Source: Schizochytrium sp. TIO01
Taxonomy: Eukaryota; Sar; Bigyra; Thraustochytrida; Thraustochytriidae
Direction: 5' to 3'
NCBI GenBank assembly: GCA_004764695.1
Contig: SMSO01000005.1
Location: forward strand, 595,501-659,500
DNA: 64,000 nt
Part shown: positions 32,027 to 42,346 of the stretch, piece after piece
Layout: each line of letters starts with the position of its first letter
How positions within the stretch are numbered: the stretch's first letter is position 1
Notes under the pieces: generated by a model
Databases searched by the model: none
Seen by the model: the letters and a program-made list of their open reading frames with translations, nothing else
What the model was told of the DNA's origin: nothing
Translations under genes and position numbers: made by a program

Positions 32027-35000
32027 AAATTCATCTTACTTAGGAGGGTCTCTACACATTAATATATACCGAGGGTAAAATGACACTGCAAAGAGACTAG
32101 TGATTATTGTTGTGGTTGAAAGGTAGTCACAAAAAATGTAAATGTCGCATTTTGTTAGCGATGATGGGGGCTAATCAATAGTAGTGATATTTTACGCTTA
32201 TTGCATACGTTCACTGATCTAGCCCAGAAGCTGCAAGAAAGAATTGTACGCAAAAAAGTAAACATCCGAGCATTATGCTACTGAGATCAAAGCTACCTGT
32301 ATCAAAAATTCTGTCGCTTTTTGGGTGGAGTTCATTCAACTTTAGCCAGAAAGACTTTGATTAAAATCATTAAAGATGAAATTGTAAGCCCCAGAGAGTA
32401 TGATTTAGCACTACGAAATATTTGCAACTAGCTTTGTCATAAAATATATTTTAATTATATTGGAGTGTTGTCTGAAGTTTTGAAGACGATTTAAAAAGAG
32501 TTTACTCTCCCAAACTAATGGAAAATTGTTAGGAAAAAAAGCTATTCTCCAAAAGCACTCAGGATTGGCGGGTGCAATGTTTGACCAGAACCAAATGCTA
32601 TGTTGGGAGTCTTTTTTATCAACACAAGTACTAAATAGCAAAGGTACTTAACCACCGATCCTTTTAGCACTTCTCCACCAGTATCATCTTAGCTACACTA
32701 TATCGTGCGAGAAACAGAATAGTTGTTGGGAGTACAGGATAAATGGTAAGGTTGCAGATAAGTCTGATGATTATAAGAGATCCTTTAGTAAGGAAGCGAG
32801 TGTTACGTCCTGAAACAGGAAATTTGTTCATGGTATTTGCAAAAAAGAGTCAAGTTCCTTCTACACTTCGGCAAAGACACCCGAGATTTAACAAGCCAAA
32901 GACACAATAACTTCACTTACAGCTGAAAGTAACTTCAACAAAGAATGGGCTTTTACCTATACTAGCAAAAACTTTCGCACATGTCTAAGTCACATAATTT
33001 GGACTGAATATGTAAACATTACCAGTATATTCTAGCGAAGGATAGTTACACCATTTAGATTTGACCATTAAAAACCAGAAACTATGCGTACTTTCGGTTG
33101 ACCAAAGCTCCTTGGTTTTATTTACAAACCTATTTCACGACTCTATTTCTAAAAGCACTTTCCCCACTTGAAATTTCAACCATACCTCTTGCTCTGCTTT
33201 GCGATAGTACGCCTTCGACGTACATAGAAAGTAAAACAAAAGGAGACTTGATTTGCCATGGACGTCTTGTGCTTATAGTGCTATTCAAAGTAATCTATCG
33301 CGATGTGAGCACCTTACCCTGTATGCCCCTTGACCATCAGATGATGCCCATCTGTACTCGAACCATTGTTTATATGGACGGATAAGTGCTCAGCTTGAGG
33401 TTGCTTCACACCGAAGGAGGTTTATCTTTGACTGTAAAAGTGCTATGGAAACCCAACGAGAGAGATTAATAGCGCCCGTAGTACCAATCATAAACCACCA
33501 ATCCCTTCCTCAAATAGAGAGTGTTCGTCTTTAAGAGGTAACCATTTTTTCGCATTGTGACGTAATTCTTAATCCTGTTTTTTTCTCCTTTCAATTCCCC
33601 AATAAAATACTCATAGCATGTGCGTAGCTCAGTTTAATAAAATGCTTGCGACTATGTATTGACCCAAAGATGTGAAGGATTTCTTACCTTCTATCATGCA
33701 GGTTTTGCAAAAGCGATTTCATCTTCCTGAATCAATTGCCGCTAGTGTAATTTGTCACGTTCATCCTTCGCCAAGATCAAGCATACATTCAAAAACGACT
33801 AATAGTGTATCTGTGACACCTTACAATACGTCACGTTTCTTTAAAACTTTCTATAATAAGCCATAACAACGGCTCAAGCATACGCAAACTTCTCAATCAA
33901 ACTTAGCAGTGAATGTACAGGTTCGACGTACTGGTTGGGTTCAAATATATATGACCTACGAACAAGATTAAAGAAAAATCAAATTTTGTCAACCAATGTT
34001 ATAAAAATGTCACGCCTCCTCTTGACACCTTAATTCATTTATTTTCAAGTGTCAAGAAAGGCTTAGAGATAAGTTTACAAAAGCCTTCTAGCTTGAAGGA
34101 CGATACCTAATGTGCTTTATTTTCATCAGAATGACTGTATAGATCGCAAAGACAATCTGCAAGTATCCCCATAAAAGTCAAGATGCGAGCAAGAAGCAGG
34201 TATCAATCGCTCCAACTGAGAATTGCAAAACTTCGAAGCAAGCTATTCCACGATAGTAGAATTATATAAGTTGAATACTCCTTTAGTCATTCTGCTTGCG
34301 AGCCATCTGCTGGAACTATAGGCCATCAAATAACTTGACAATATCACATTGCCGAGGTTTATATCGTTGAATAAGATGTGCTGTCCCTTCAATGGAATTT
34401 ATTGTCAGAAGTAAAAACCTCTTATGAGTGTCCAGGGTATTTCCGCCTGTGGATATCAGAATCATAGAAGGCGCTGAAACTTAGGTAGAATAGTCGTGGT
34501 GATCATAAAGGAGGATTAGCAGAGTATCAAATAAATATCAAGTTGACTTATGATAAAGAATAGAACAAGAACGCCTTAAAGAAATCTGACATACTTCTTT
34601 GCTCCTGAGATTAGAAAGGTGCGACCAGAACCACAAAAATGCTTCCAGTTGTAGTGTTGTATAAGAAGCAATCATTAAATTAAAGTAAAAATAGCCTGTA
34701 TGAGCGATAACTGTCTTTGTCAAAACTCCATTTTACATGGCCAAAAAGTATAAACAGCTAACTATAGATAAGTTCATATGCAATGAATAGATTTGAACAA
34801 ATGTGCTGAACGTTCTGACTTGCAATTACCAGGGTTAGTGGATCTAGCAAAGAGAACGCAGTAGGCAGTCGTTCGTCTTACATCCGCTAACCAAATTTGA
34901 CTCTTCCTTTACTGCTGAGAGTTTGAAAGAAGTTGGCTATCCAGAGAAATGCAGGAGTCAAAATCACCATGTTAAAGTTACGAAACAAAGTAGTACGTTG

Positions 35001-35402
35001 TGAATTTTCACTCCTATATAAGTTAGTATGTATTTGCGTCTAAAAACAGTATACTCAGTGTGCTCAACGCATCAGGAGAGTAGGAAACAAATTTAGAGGT
35101 TATGAACGTTCTTTGTTTGGTTTGGCCACAACGCCCGTAGTCTCCTAAACCCTGACCCAAGTAATTGGATAGATTAAAGTTTCTTTCAGAAGTTTGCTAT
35201 TTAGTCACACTTATGTTGAATATGAGAAATAAACGCAACTAAGAGTGTCTAAACCGTTCTTTGCATAATCCTGTTATCTCAGGTTTTAGTTCTCCTAAAA
35301 CTTGAGTCCAATCCACTTCCATCATGAGCGATCTTCATTCCTCGAACGAAGCAACGAAATGATTGTAGCTCTCCTACAAATTCCAAGGGCATCCTATGAG
35401 GC

Positions 35403-35447
35403 CTTCTTCTTCTTCTTCTTCTTCTTCTTCTTCTTCTTCTTCTTCTT
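35403..35447. repeat. (CTT)15 microsatellite
   Basis: Perfect 45-base trinucleotide array outside any supported gene. Confidence 0.95.
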
Positions 35448-36710
35448 TACAGCATCACCATCCTTGCTTGCGTTGCTGCTACAAGCAAGTACCCTCCTGA
35501 CATATTGAATTATATGCATCGACTAGGTACGATCAAGGTGGTGTCAATAAGACTTTGTTTCAAACTCGTCATTCATACGACCTACCGCTGATTTTTTGGC
35601 TATTTACATGGGGGTGCCCCGAGGCACCCTAAGGCTATCCCGACTTCTAAAATGCTATTGAAGAGAAAGGTTTCGTATCTGGAAGTGATGAATCCAGCCT
35701 AATATTTTAGGTAGTCAGTTCCATAGCAGCAGTAGTTGGGTCATACACAACCACCATTTCAAGATTAGGTAGGTACTACTCTAGACACAAGAAACGCTAA
35801 TGCTGGAAGCAGCTGTATTTGACTGGAAAATGGTAAACTTAAAGATAGTGTAGAGGACATATAAATATATAAGGAGACTGGACTTCCTCATTTGGTCTCT
35901 TTTGTGTTGGGTAGCTAGTAGCAAAAAAACTGCAACTTAGACTTGGGAGTGATGATGTTTATCATCGTATAATCTATCAAGAGTCAGCACAAAATAATCA
36001 ACCTGTAGGCAGTACACCATTCGAAGAAAAATATTTAAGATCCATCGTTCTGGATTTAGAGAATTTTTATAGCACTACCTCCGTCGATAGGATTTGCATA
36101 TTTGGTAATGGGTTCAGAAAAGCAACCAATATCATTTTTTGATGTCATGCCAACCGCCAACCAGGGATGTTTAAAAAAGAAATTATGAACACTGTTTAAA
36201 CAGCGGGCCTACCAGGAATTGAGGATTATGGCAGGCAAGAATTAAGAGCTCGCGTTTCACAGACAAGGGTTTGAAGCGGGTTTCGTGTTGTACTCTTAAA
36301 AAAAACAAAAACAAAAAACGGTATCGTTGTTGCTCTCGTTTCAAATTGCATCGTACCCTGTTTGCTTTTGATAATTTTACTCTGATCTACCTGAACCACT
36401 GTATTTCGAAGAAAAAGTTCGAGCTCTTTAATCTCCACATGAGCTGTCCCTAATCACTGCTTCGACCTTGCAAAGTGTTGCTTCAAGCCTGGGTCAATCA
36501 TTCAATCCAGCTTTTTAGATACTTCTAGTTACAGCTGACAACTTTCAGGCAGTAACTACCTACTACCTTCCCTTTAGGCCTAAACCTCTTCGGCTCATCT
36601 ATCTCATCCATTGCAATTCCATCTATCGTCATCTTCTCCGGTTGCCTTTACCTATCATAATGATAGATGCCTACTATCTTACGCACTGTCTTCATCTTCC
36701 CTCATTGATG

Positions 36711-36763
36711 CTACTACTGCTACTACTACCACTACTACTACACCTAATCCTACTACCACCACC
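36711..36763. repeat. CTA/CCA trinucleotide-rich stretch
   Basis: Imperfect CTA and CAC trinucleotides for about 50 bases. Confidence 0.65.
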
Positions 36764-37510
36764 TATCACATACTCATAATATCGCGCCCTTACAGAATGG
36801 AGCCCTTCGTTCTCTTTAGTCCCGACCACACATTTCACAAGGGTCAGGTTAGCCATTAATTCGGCGCATTATGGCGCCGCCGCAAAAAATGGTGAGTTCC
36901 GACATAACCCCTGGGCCAGGGCAAAGGAGCATAGTCTTGCTATGCCGGGGTGTCTACTGAAAGGGGGTGCAGTATGGGACTTTGCCTTTCTCAAGCGGCT
37001 TTGTTGAATTCCTTGGACAGCGGGTGGCGGAGGAAGGGAGGCATCATCCGGAATTCCGATGACCTGTGCGTCTGTGCTAGGCAGTGCTATGCTAGTCCTA
37101 CAGGTGCTAGTGGACCATGGAGTGGCGAGAAGGTGGTGTTGCAAGTGAAGAAATGCGGTGCAAGTGCTCGAATTCTTAGTTTGCGCTGTGGATAGTTGAC
37201 TTTGCGAGTTCCGATAGTCTACTATTCGCAGCATAGTCTATTCGTTGCGCTGGAGTCTCAATTCGCTCCTTTCCAGTTAGTTGATTGTTTACGAGTGGGT
37301 AGCTCCTTATGGTAGATGGATGGCTAGCTGGCCTAGTAGGAGGGGTAAGGCCGGAGGGGGGTATCTGGGGAGTGAAAGGAGAGGAGGGGAGAAGAGGAGG
37401 GAGTGGAGGGCAAACAAACTGAGGCAGCAGAGCTATTGATCGCGCAGGGCCTTGCGCGAGTGTGGATAGCGGATTGCGTGGAGCAGCCGCAGACTAGCAT
37501 CAGAGGCAAG

Positions 37511-38041
37511 ATGACCTTGAAGCACTACTGCGTGATCGGCCGCAAGGCCCCGACTGAGTCGGACCCCGTGCCGCAGCTCTACCGCATGCAGATCTTCGCG
37601 GCCAACAAGGTGACCGCCAAGTCTCGCTTCTGGTATTTCCTTCATCAGTACAAGAAGATGAAGAAGACGACCGGTGAGATCCTCTCCGTGAACGAGATCT
37701 TCGAGAAGAACCCGAACGTCGTCAAGAACTACGCCATCACCCTCCGCTACAACTCCCGTAGTGGTACTCACAACATGACCAAGGAGTTCCGCGACGTCAC
37801 CTTGGTTGGCGCCGTCCAGCAGCTCTACCAGGAGATGGCTGGCCTTCACCGTGCCCGTGCCCCGTCGATCCAGATCATCAGCACTGCCATCGTCCCGGCC
37901 AAGGACTGCGTCCGTGCCAGCGTCAAGCAGTTCCACGACGGCAACATCCGCTTCCCCATTGCCCACCGTCGCCCTCGCGCCGAGACCCGCCGCTACAAGA
38001 AGACCTTTGCCCCCAACCGCCCCACCACCTTCGTTGGATAA
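37511..38041 (+). CDS. RPL18A: 60S ribosomal protein eL20 (L18a/L20)
   Basis: Encodes 176 residues, the usual length for this large-subunit protein (172 in yeast, 176 in humans). Family signatures run the full length: YCVIGRKAPTES at the N-terminus, LYRMQIFAANKVTAKSR, WYFL, RYNSRSGTHNMTKEFRDV in the middle, and FPIAHRRPRAE with a final Arg-Pro-Thr-Thr-Phe. The frame remains open upstream to a GTG at 37403, but the homology begins at Thr2, so the ATG at 37511 (context GCAAGATGA) is the start. Codons end overwhelmingly in C or G, as in PFA1, which fits a highly expressed housekeeping gene. No intron interrupts it. It is convergent with the unknown gene ending at 38987. Confidence 0.96.
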   Translation: MTLKHYCVIGRKAPTESDPVPQLYRMQIFAANKVTAKSRFWYFLHQYKKMKKTTGEILSVNEIFEKNPNVVKNYAITLRYNSRSGTHNMTKEFRDVTLVGAVQQLYQEMAGLHRARAPSIQIISTAIVPAKDCVRASVKQFHDGNIRFPIAHRRPRAETRRYKKTFAPNRPTTFVG

Positions 38042-38986
38042 ATATACTGCATCCAATATTATTGATTGTGGACGACATTTCCCTTCGATTTTCTGTCTTA
38101 TCCATCCCTTTTACCTGTTCTGGACTCACCTCTACCTTCCTTTCCACACACGGACTTGTTTTAGTTTGTGTGTTCGTCTTTGATACGCTTGGGTGCATGT
38201 GCCAATGAATTCGTGTTTTCTAACCCTTTTGATGTTTTGCTTGCTTGCTGACAAACCTGATATGGATCGTAGACTTTCTTAAAAACCACGTGATGTATGT
38301 GTCCTCCTCTCTCTCTTCATTGGACGGGCTAGTTCGGGATGTTCTCTGGATGGTACAAAGGGATAGAATTTTGCTGCACCCGAGCACAATGATTCCCATG
38401 TCTTCAGTCACTTCCGTGCAGTACTCCTAGCTCACCAGCCTGGACGATTTTGCCTCATTCATCATGTTGGTTTTACTTCTCTTGATTTGATTGATTGGTC
38501 TGTCTCCTTCAATTATTGTCAGATTTGCTTTTCCTTATCCACAAAGCTTCTTTAATGCTTTCTTGTGAATTTCTTGTTGCTTGATTAGTTATTCTTGTTT
38601 TGATGGCTTACCAGGGAGGTTTCCTTGTTAGATATGCTTGCAAGCCCTTCCCCGTCAATCTTTTGCAAGTACTCTCCAAGAAGTGTCTTCTAGTAGTAGT
38701 GATGCTTCTTTGATTCCCCTGTATTTTTACCATTTATTGTTCATGTTACAACTGTTTCTTTGGATACATCATTTAGGTTGATGCCAAAATGCGAGATCAC
38801 GTTCTCGATATTCGTTTAAAGCTTCGTCAGACCCCCCCCCCCAAAAAAAAAAATGAATTTCATGGTGATACGAAAAGGGGAAGAGAAAATGAAACCCCAG
38901 AACACGGAATCTTAACATTTTTCAAGCACAAAACAGTAAACTTGGTTACAACATGAAACAATAATATGCATGATAATCAAACAAAA
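38042..38986. other. Convergent 3' intergenic region between eL20 and the first unknown paralogue
   Basis: T-rich sequence after eL20, then a C9/A10 homopolymer junction at about 38830-38853. No gene; it should hold both 3' UTRs. Confidence 0.6.
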
Positions 38987-41302
38987 TCAATATGGTAGGG
39001 GAGGAAGGTTGAGTATGCGCTCAAAATCAGAAGAGACGTCTTGAAACTTGGAATGTAAGTAGCATAAGCCAGACTGAGTAATCTCCCACTTAATATGGCA
39101 AAGCATAACGAAGCGACGGCCAGATACGTTGATGATGCATTGATAGCAGTAATCTAGAGGTTTCATTGCCCCATCTGCAACGCGTTTTTTGTACACTAGA
39201 TGCGCAAAGAGATCAAGAATTTTGGACTCTAGGATGTGATCATAAAAATCTAACTCCTTAAAGGACTCAGATTCAGTATCACAACCAATAAGCTTAGACA
39301 GTTCCGGGCTTCCCTGATGCATCTTGAAGCCATCTACATACGTGCCTTCAAGAATAGCTGTCGCGATTGGACGGTTTGAATGCCAGACAGGTTGTAGTGG
39401 TACAAGAAACTCCGGGTCAAGGCGTGGGTCATGCTTATCAAGGCAGGATTTGATGCGACTCATAATCGAAGGCTCGAACAGTTTAGATACATGGCGTTTA
39501 TACCATATTGCAAACTCAGCTGGATCCATGATATCACAGGCTTTCTTGAAAAGGTCAAAAGCAACGACAGCAGCACCTTGATCATCCGGCAATGGTATGT
39601 TATCATCGATGGTACTGTAGTCGACATCAGTAGCAGAGCCCTCGGAAGGAGGTCCGCTCATAATACAATTGAGCGCCAGTTCGAGATCCTCCCGATAAAT
39701 GGGCAAGGTTTTCGACTCAAACGTGTCTCCACTAGTTGAAATGCGGCGAGCAACGCGATGTCTTGTATCTTGTGCAGGACAGTCAAACTTGCGGCGTTCA
39801 CCAAGATGTTCAAACTCGTTCTGGGCAGAGTTCTCTACATCTGGGGAAACGGGACTGCATAGAGACTTTGCTGAGGGGTGCGAAGTCATTGAACCAGAGG
39901 GCTGAGTCTGTGAAGAGGTTATAGGATAAGGAAATTCACTTCCATGCGCGTGTTTCAAGCCACTGCCAGTATGATGTTGCCCATAGTTCGCATATGGTGT
40001 ATGGTTTTGGTGGGGTTCCATGCCAGGCAGCGGGGAAGGAATCTGTAAACTCTCTTCTTCAAACGCTGGAAAAGGTCCATCTTGTGAGAATTCGTATTCA
40101 TTGCCACATAATTCTTGTAGTGGTGGTGCCACCAGTTCCAGTCCAGCAAGATCCATATGGAGACCATCAGTGGTGTCAAGCTCATGGCCCTGTGCAGCCT
40201 CCCGGAACTGAGCTTCTTCAGAGCCTACACAATTCAAGTCATTTCTGTTTACTCGGTTGTACGATGGCTCGTACATGTTGGCTGAGGAGTTTGCTCCGAT
40301 GGTCCTTGAGTTCATCGTTGAATTTGCTACTAAGTTCGAATGACTTGGTACAGACGGAATCGAAACATCAGCGGAGGACGTTGAGCTGTAAGACTCCGCA
40401 GAGTATTGTCGGCTGGGCATGGTTCGAAAGTTAGGTTGGATAATGATGCCTGTTGGGATATTTGGAGGTGGCATACCATGGGAAGAGGGTTGCGAGGGTG
40501 GATGGTGGCGATGTTGGTGACGATTGTGATGGTTTACACGATGCCGTTGATGAGGTGCAGTAACAGGTGGAGAGGCTTGGCTGGTCTCCTGGTTCACATA
40601 GTACAGGGGTTTATATTGTTTGGAGTGATTGTCTGTCTCTCCGCTCAAAAGAGAAACTGAGCTGGCGTTTGCACTTGCTTGGACTGATATCTCTGAGGGC
40701 ACTGTCGCAAAAGTGGAACTGGGTGTTCCCGTCGGTGATGACATAATAACAGGCGTATGGACGGGGCTTACGACAGATGCCGGCGACGATGGGGGGGAGG
40801 TAACCGAAGCAGCAGGCCCAGATTTGTCAGGGATGGTCCAAAATTGAACAAGGCTAGGCGATTTGTCCAGCACATAATCTCTAATGATAGCTTTATCCCT
40901 GATTGGCTCGACGCTACGGCGCTCTAGAAGTGATACCCAATGGCCTCGGAATCCATGCTGGAAGGACATTCTACTCTGATGGGCTTCGGATCGTGTTTTC
41001 ATACTCATTGCTCGGCTAACAACGCCGAGACAATTATTGTGTTTGGGGGACCACCACACTTTAGACCTCACACAATTACTATACTTGACACGCATTTCCG
41101 TACCTTTAGGTTGGCCTCTCCGTGGTTCTCCAGGTACCACGTAAAAGAGACCCACTCGGGGATCTATGGGTGAAGCTGTTCCCCGGCGAGAGAGCGCTTC
41201 ATCAAGATCACCATTGCGAGCCCGTAAAAGAAGCTCGAAGATTTCCTCCAGCTGCAATTGCTCGTTTTCGGAGCCAGCGTCCTGAAGCTGCTCAGCCTGC
41301 AT
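38987..41302 (-). CDS. Unknown protein, member 1 of a two-gene paralogous family (771 aa)
   Basis: No family recognised. ATG at 41302. The N-terminal domain (~18-158) contains KYSNCVRSKVWWSPKHNN (73-90), CLGVV (91-95), GHWVSLLER (120-128) and PIRDKAIIRDYVLD (133-146). The middle (~160-570) is disordered-looking: Ser/Pro/Thr-rich with a His/Arg/Gln-rich run (HRVNHHNRHQHRHH). The C-terminal domain (~577-771) starts AAVVAFDLFKKACD, has FAIWYKRH (601-608) and GTYVDGF (653-659), and ends LNLPPLPY. Both end domains align with the protein at 45310-47517 while the middle does not. Two folded ends around a low-complexity middle, no signal peptide and no membrane helix suggest a nuclear or cytosolic regulator, but that is inference. 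Codon use is unbiased, unlike eL20 next door. Confidence 0.85.
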   Translation of the reverse strand: MQAEQLQDAGSENEQLQLEEIFELLLRARNGDLDEALSRRGTASPIDPRVGLFYVVPGEPRRGQPKGTEMRVKYSNCVRSKVWWSPKHNNCLGVVSRAMSMKTRSEAHQSRMSFQHGFRGHWVSLLERRSVEPIRDKAIIRDYVLDKSPSLVQFWTIPDKSGPAASVTSPPSSPASVVSPVHTPVIMSSPTGTPSSTFATVPSEISVQASANASSVSLLSGETDNHSKQYKPLYYVNQETSQASPPVTAPHQRHRVNHHNRHQHRHHPPSQPSSHGMPPPNIPTGIIIQPNFRTMPSRQYSAESYSSTSSADVSIPSVPSHSNLVANSTMNSRTIGANSSANMYEPSYNRVNRNDLNCVGSEEAQFREAAQGHELDTTDGLHMDLAGLELVAPPLQELCGNEYEFSQDGPFPAFEEESLQIPSPLPGMEPHQNHTPYANYGQHHTGSGLKHAHGSEFPYPITSSQTQPSGSMTSHPSAKSLCSPVSPDVENSAQNEFEHLGERRKFDCPAQDTRHRVARRISTSGDTFESKTLPIYREDLELALNCIMSGPPSEGSATDVDYSTIDDNIPLPDDQGAAVVAFDLFKKACDIMDPAEFAIWYKRHVSKLFEPSIMSRIKSCLDKHDPRLDPEFLVPLQPVWHSNRPIATAILEGTYVDGFKMHQGSPELSKLIGCDTESESFKELDFYDHILESKILDLFAHLVYKKRVADGAMKPLDYCYQCIINVSGRRFVMLCHIKWEITQSGLCYLHSKFQDVSSDFERILNLPPLPY

Positions 41303-41872
41303 TGCAAACTAATTGCAGTAGCAAATAGCAACAGCAGCAGAGCTGGCGTCCAGCTTTAGGCGGCCAAAGGATCTTCTTCGGGCTGATTTGTGAAGTTGCA
41401 CTAAAATTCGGGTCTCTCAAACTAAAATAAATTGTAATGAAGGTTGCAGCTTGCAGAGACCTTCTCTTTCAGCTGCTTCCTGACTTGGGGTCCTAGCAAA
41501 TACAAAAGCAGAACCTGCTTGGGGCGTCTGTTGCTGCTAGTGGTTGGTCAGTCTCTTGTCAATCACAGAGCCAAGCATGCACTTATCAGCAAACAGCACG
41601 CGCTTCTTTTTTTCTGTAAAAGCAGCACTTGCAAGTGTCGCAGAAGAAACCAACGGGGTTAGAGGCAGCAGCGATGAAGAGGTATACCTAAAAGGGGAAG
41701 GGGGGGAGGAGGGGAGGAGCGGTAAATCACCTGGCGGGCCCAGCCGGTAGGAGTCGAGCTGGGAAAACGATGGGTTGCGATGGCTGATGAAAAAAATTGT
41801 TTGAGCTCCCAGAAATGAGACCACGAGCAGCAAAGACGAAGAAGCAGGAAGTAGCGAAACAGTCTTGCTTGT

Positions 41873-41926
<54 letters not shown>
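41873..41926. repeat. (TTGC)n microsatellite
   Basis: Perfect array of 13.5 units; the same unit recurs at 49237-49308. Confidence 0.93.
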
Positions 41927-41928
<2 letters not shown>

Positions 41929-42290
41929 TCGCTTGCTTTCAGGCGCTCGCTTGAGAGATACGGGCGTGCTGCGGAGAGACGCGGCCTCTCCGCTCAGAAG
42001 GCCTCTGATGAAAGAATATGAAAGAGAGAGCCGCCGCCCTCATAGAGGAAATGAACACCAAAAAACCGAGAGAGAAAGACTTTGAAAGAGAGAGACACAA
42101 AGAAAGAAAGAGAGAAAGAGAGAAAGAAAGAAGAAAGAAAGAGAAATGAACTTGTGTCGGAAAGCTAAGTAAGCTAAGACTTATGTTACGAACATAGGGA
42201 TCATGGTAGTAGCTACCAGTATCTCTATATAGGAGAATCGCTAGAACTGGATCAGGTTGAGTAGGTAGTAGTAGCTTGCAGGAAGTAAGA

Positions 42291-42346
42291 GTAGGTAGGT
42301 AGGTAGGTAGGTAGGTACCTACGTAGGTAGTCCTATCTACCTACGT
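42291..42346. repeat. (AGGT)n array followed by a 10-bp-arm hairpin
   Basis: AGGT units run to about 42317. ACGTAGGTAG at 42321-42330 and its exact reverse complement at 42337-42346 flank a six-base loop. The hairpin is probably a by-product of the GTAG/CTAC repeat. Confidence 0.75.

Larger units (their letters stand above)
32027..37510. other. Gene-free stretch between the tRNA array and eL20
   Basis: No reading frame above about 120 codons, and none with protein-like character. Contains a CTT array (35403-35447) and a CTA-rich stretch (36711-36763). From about 36800 the base composition becomes richer in G and C; the last 300-700 bases before 37511 presumably carry the eL20 promoter and leader. 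No RNA gene recognised. Confidence 0.55.

Noticed and set aside
37403-37510. In-frame upstream extension of eL20
   Set aside because: It begins at GTG and the 36 extra residues have no counterpart in eL20, whereas homology starts right after the ATG at 37511.
37433-38056. Minus-strand open frame of 207 codons
   Set aside because: Antisense to eL20; the V/D/G/L-rich composition is a by-product of codon bias.
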